DNA of 21,047 bases from assembly GCA_934621665.1 (NCBI GenBank), contig CAKTUT010000007.1, positions 1 to 21,047 on the forward strand, written 5' to 3'. How positions within the stretch are numbered: position 1 is the stretch's first letter; the number at the start of each line of letters is the position of its first letter. The DNA is from an uncultured Oscillospiraceae bacterium. Its GTDB lineage: Bacteria; Bacillota; Clostridia; Oscillospirales; Oscillospiraceae. Shown here one piece after another: positions 20,746 through 21,047 of this stretch. A program made the position numbers and the translations under genes. Below the pieces are notes generated by a model. It saw nothing but the letters and a program-made list of their open reading frames with translations. It did not search any database and was not told the origin of the DNA.

Positions 20746-21047
20746 ATGGCTGATCAGAGAAATTGCTGCAACCAGGAGTATCTCTACCCGCGCATGGCGC
20801 GGTATGAATACTGCTGTGACAACGGCTGTTGCTTTTCGGAGATGCCAGGGCGGCCGGTATTCCCGCCACCCATTCCGCCAAGCGGCGGCATAACCGGTCC
20901 GACCGGTCCAACTGGAGCAACCGGGCCGACTGGTCCGACTGGAGCAACCGGCCCGACAGGTCCAACGGGTGCAACCGGCCCGACAGGTCCGACCGGCGCG
21001 GCCGGAACAATAACACCGGCAGGGGCGGTGGCGAATCTTGCAGATGA
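20746..21047 (+). CDS. Collagen-like (Gly-X-Thr repeat) surface protein, N-terminal part
   Basis: The gene runs off the end of the window without a stop; 100 complete codons are visible. It starts at ATG 20746 with GGAGG at 20736-20740. The first 47 residues are cysteine-rich (CC at 7-8, 23-24, 28-29) and then proline-rich ([15 protein letters not shown]). Fourteen Gly-X-Y triplets follow (residues 48-89), mostly GPT and GAT in a GPT-GPT-GAT cycle. The sequence then turns to [12 protein letters not shown], resembling the start of a BclA-type C-terminal globular domain. BclA-like proteins form exosporium filaments in spores, and the sporulation promoter candidate upstream agrees. No signal peptide is seen, as expected for a mother-cell product deposited on the spore. 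Confidence 0.87.
   Translation, partial: MADQRNCCNQEYLYPRMARYEYCCDNGCCFSEMPGRPVFPPPIPPSGGITGPTGPTGATGPTGPTGATGPTGPTGATGPTGPTGAAGTITPAGAVANLAD
20887..21012 (+). repeat. Collagen-like Gly-X-Y repeat with 27-nt period
   Basis: Fourteen triplet codon units encode GIT, then GPT-GPT-GAT cycles, then GAA and GTI. At DNA level this is a 27-nt near-tandem repeat (about three and a half copies of the GPT-GPT-GAT unit) with synonymous changes. Such repeats vary in number between strains. Confidence 0.9.

Noticed and set aside
20887..21012. Repeat array as a possible CRISPR or minisatellite element
   Set aside because: The repeats are contiguous, without spacers, in frame, and encode collagen triplets.
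20744..21016. - strand and alternate + strand open frames rich in Arg/Ser/Asp over the collagen repeat
   Set aside because: They are shadow frames of the Gly-X-Thr repeat; only the frame from 20746 has a ribosome site and a meaningful product.

Overview
The window looks like chromosome from an anaerobic, endospore-forming Clostridia member, probably a gut Oscillospirales/Ruminococcaceae-type bacterium. The evidence is a spoIIGA-sigE sporulation pair, a Rex redox repressor, a DUF951 and a DUF134 protein, a spore-surface-type collagen-like protein, several cytoplasmic glycosidases, and GC-rich coding sequence with strong GGAGG ribosome sites. I see no mobile element, CRISPR array, rRNA or plasmid feature.

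Left part (1-9806, all + strand) is a glycan-utilisation locus. It begins with the C-terminal tail of a probable solute-binding protein, then two sugar ABC permeases (MalF/MalG type). A 169-nt gap holds a promoter candidate and a structured leader. A second unit follows: a second lipoprotein solute-binding protein, a GH78-type alpha-L-rhamnosidase, a YesM-type sensor kinase, a YesN/AraC-type response regulator and an SGNH esterase, ending at a strong hairpin. The genes are 3 nt apart or overlapping as far as the regulator. No transporter ATPase is present, so a shared MsmX-type ATPase elsewhere is likely. The glycosidase has no signal peptide, so a rhamnose-containing oligosaccharide is probably imported, trimmed and de-esterified in the cytoplasm, with the kinase/regulator pair sensing it.

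Middle part (9807-14437, mostly - strand) is housekeeping and sporulation. A hairpin-rich intergenic stretch leads to a tRNA-Leu(CAA), then rex, sigE, spoIIGA, a DUF951 gene and rarA, all on the - strand. The tRNA terminator is a perfect inverted repeat that includes the tRNA 3' end, and the tRNA promoter overlaps the hairpin after rex.

Right part (14539-19200, + strand): endonuclease III (nth) heads an apparent operon with a GH2 beta-glycosidase and a GH36-type alpha-galactosidase. A shared hairpin separates it from a convergent sugar phosphate isomerase/epimerase gene (- strand). That gene is divergent from a DUF134 regulator with a perfect consensus promoter and a cysteine-rich tail. The window ends inside a collagen-like (Gly-X-Thr repeat) gene preceded by a sequence matching a sporulation sigma-K/sigma-E promoter.
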